Source: JBGPIT01 sp041485125 (GTDB lineage Bacteria > Desulfobacterota > Binatia > UTPRO1). From it: a stretch of 5,360 nucleotides of DNA. Both the position numbers and the translations under genes were made by a program. Shown one piece after another: positions 5,215 to 5,360 of this stretch. Position 1 is the first letter of the stretch. Each line of letters opens with the position of its first letter. The notes below the pieces were generated by a model. That model did not search any database, had not been told where the DNA came from, and saw only the letters and a list, made by a program, of their open reading frames with translations. Where the stretch lies: contig JBGPIT010000360.1 in the NCBI GenBank assembly GCA_041485125.1, positions 1-5,360 of the forward strand. Reading direction: 5' to 3'.

Positions 5215-5360
5215 ATGATGCCTGGGTGGCAGTTGCGCGCGCGGGCGTGCCTCGTCGCCGTCACGGCACTGGTCGGCGTCCTCTGCCTCTCCGCCACGAC
5301 GTGGGCCGCGACCGACGCTCAGAAATGCGAGCGCGCGATGCTGGTGGCGGCCGCCAAGTA
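5215..5360 (+). CDS. Exported Cys-containing protein of unknown function (3' part outside window)
   Basis: Only the first 48 or so residues are in the window and the frame is still open at the edge. They begin with a signal peptide: a basic n-region (MMPGWQLRAR), a hydrophobic core (ACLVAVTALVGVLCLSATTW) and a likely signal peptidase I cut after TWA or WAA. The mature protein starts ATDAQKCERAMLVAAAKY. A Cys followed by a Lys/Ala-rich helix and AAKY resembles the repeated QKC...AAGKY units of secreted proteins of unknown function that I associate with deltaproteobacterial and Binatota-like genomes. No lipobox is evident, so periplasmic or extracellular location is more likely than a lipoprotein. 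An ATG at 5197 would lengthen the n-region by six residues. The gene follows the kinase remnant by about 50 bases; any link is unknown. Confidence 0.65.
   Translation, partial: MMPGWQLRARACLVAVTALVGVLCLSATTWAATDAQKCERAMLVAAAK

Noticed and set aside
4512..5297. 261-residue open frame on the minus strand, which could hide the kinase remnant
   Set aside because: The plus strand carries recognisable kinase pieces here. The minus frame is charged and low in hydrophobic residues, with no fold signature.
1..5360. CRISPR array, tRNA/rRNA genes, transposase or phage genes, or a new multi-gene defence system
   Set aside because: No regular repeat-spacer pattern, no RNA gene signatures and no mobile-element proteins are seen. 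The lone Uma2 gene and repair genes do not make a recognisable defence island.

Overview
The window is high-GC, densely packed bacterial DNA. It has short intergenic gaps, a 4-base gene overlap and GTG starts. Most wobble positions are G or C, which leaves long antisense frames open. The exported protein at the right edge (signal peptide followed by a QKCERAML...AAAKY segment) resembles a Cys-containing secreted family I associate with uncultured deltaproteobacterial and Binatota-like genomes. A soil or sediment lineage of that kind is my guess at the host; the sequence does not prove it.

Left part (1-2100) is a DNA repair block. The 3' end of a probable Prim-Pol/LigD-type polymerase gene reads rightward (1-168). 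It runs tail to tail into a leftward two-gene operon: an exonuclease III-type AP endonuclease (xth, 1219-2100) followed, with a 4-base GTGA overlap, by a single-subunit ATP-dependent DNA ligase of LigC type (119-1222). Incision at abasic sites, gap filling and nick sealing would then be encoded side by side.

Middle part (2101-3910): a 125-base divergent spacer separates xth from a DEAD-box RNA helicase of RhlE type with a basic Arg/Gly-rich tail (2229-3671). A 72-residue helical protein of unknown function follows 20 bases later (3692-3910).

Right part (3906-5360): a GC hairpin containing both stop codons separates the small gene from a leftward Uma2-family (DUF820) putative nuclease gene (3921-4499). 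Beyond it is a decayed sensor histidine kinase (about 4620-5162). It lacks the N-terminal and ATPase parts and carries an in-frame amber codon. The window ends inside a secreted Cys-containing protein (5215 onward).

I see no rRNA, tRNA, CRISPR array, insertion sequence or prophage. No gene-free stretch exceeds 300 bases; the longest are the 125-base divergent spacer and the roughly 120 bases at 4500-4620.
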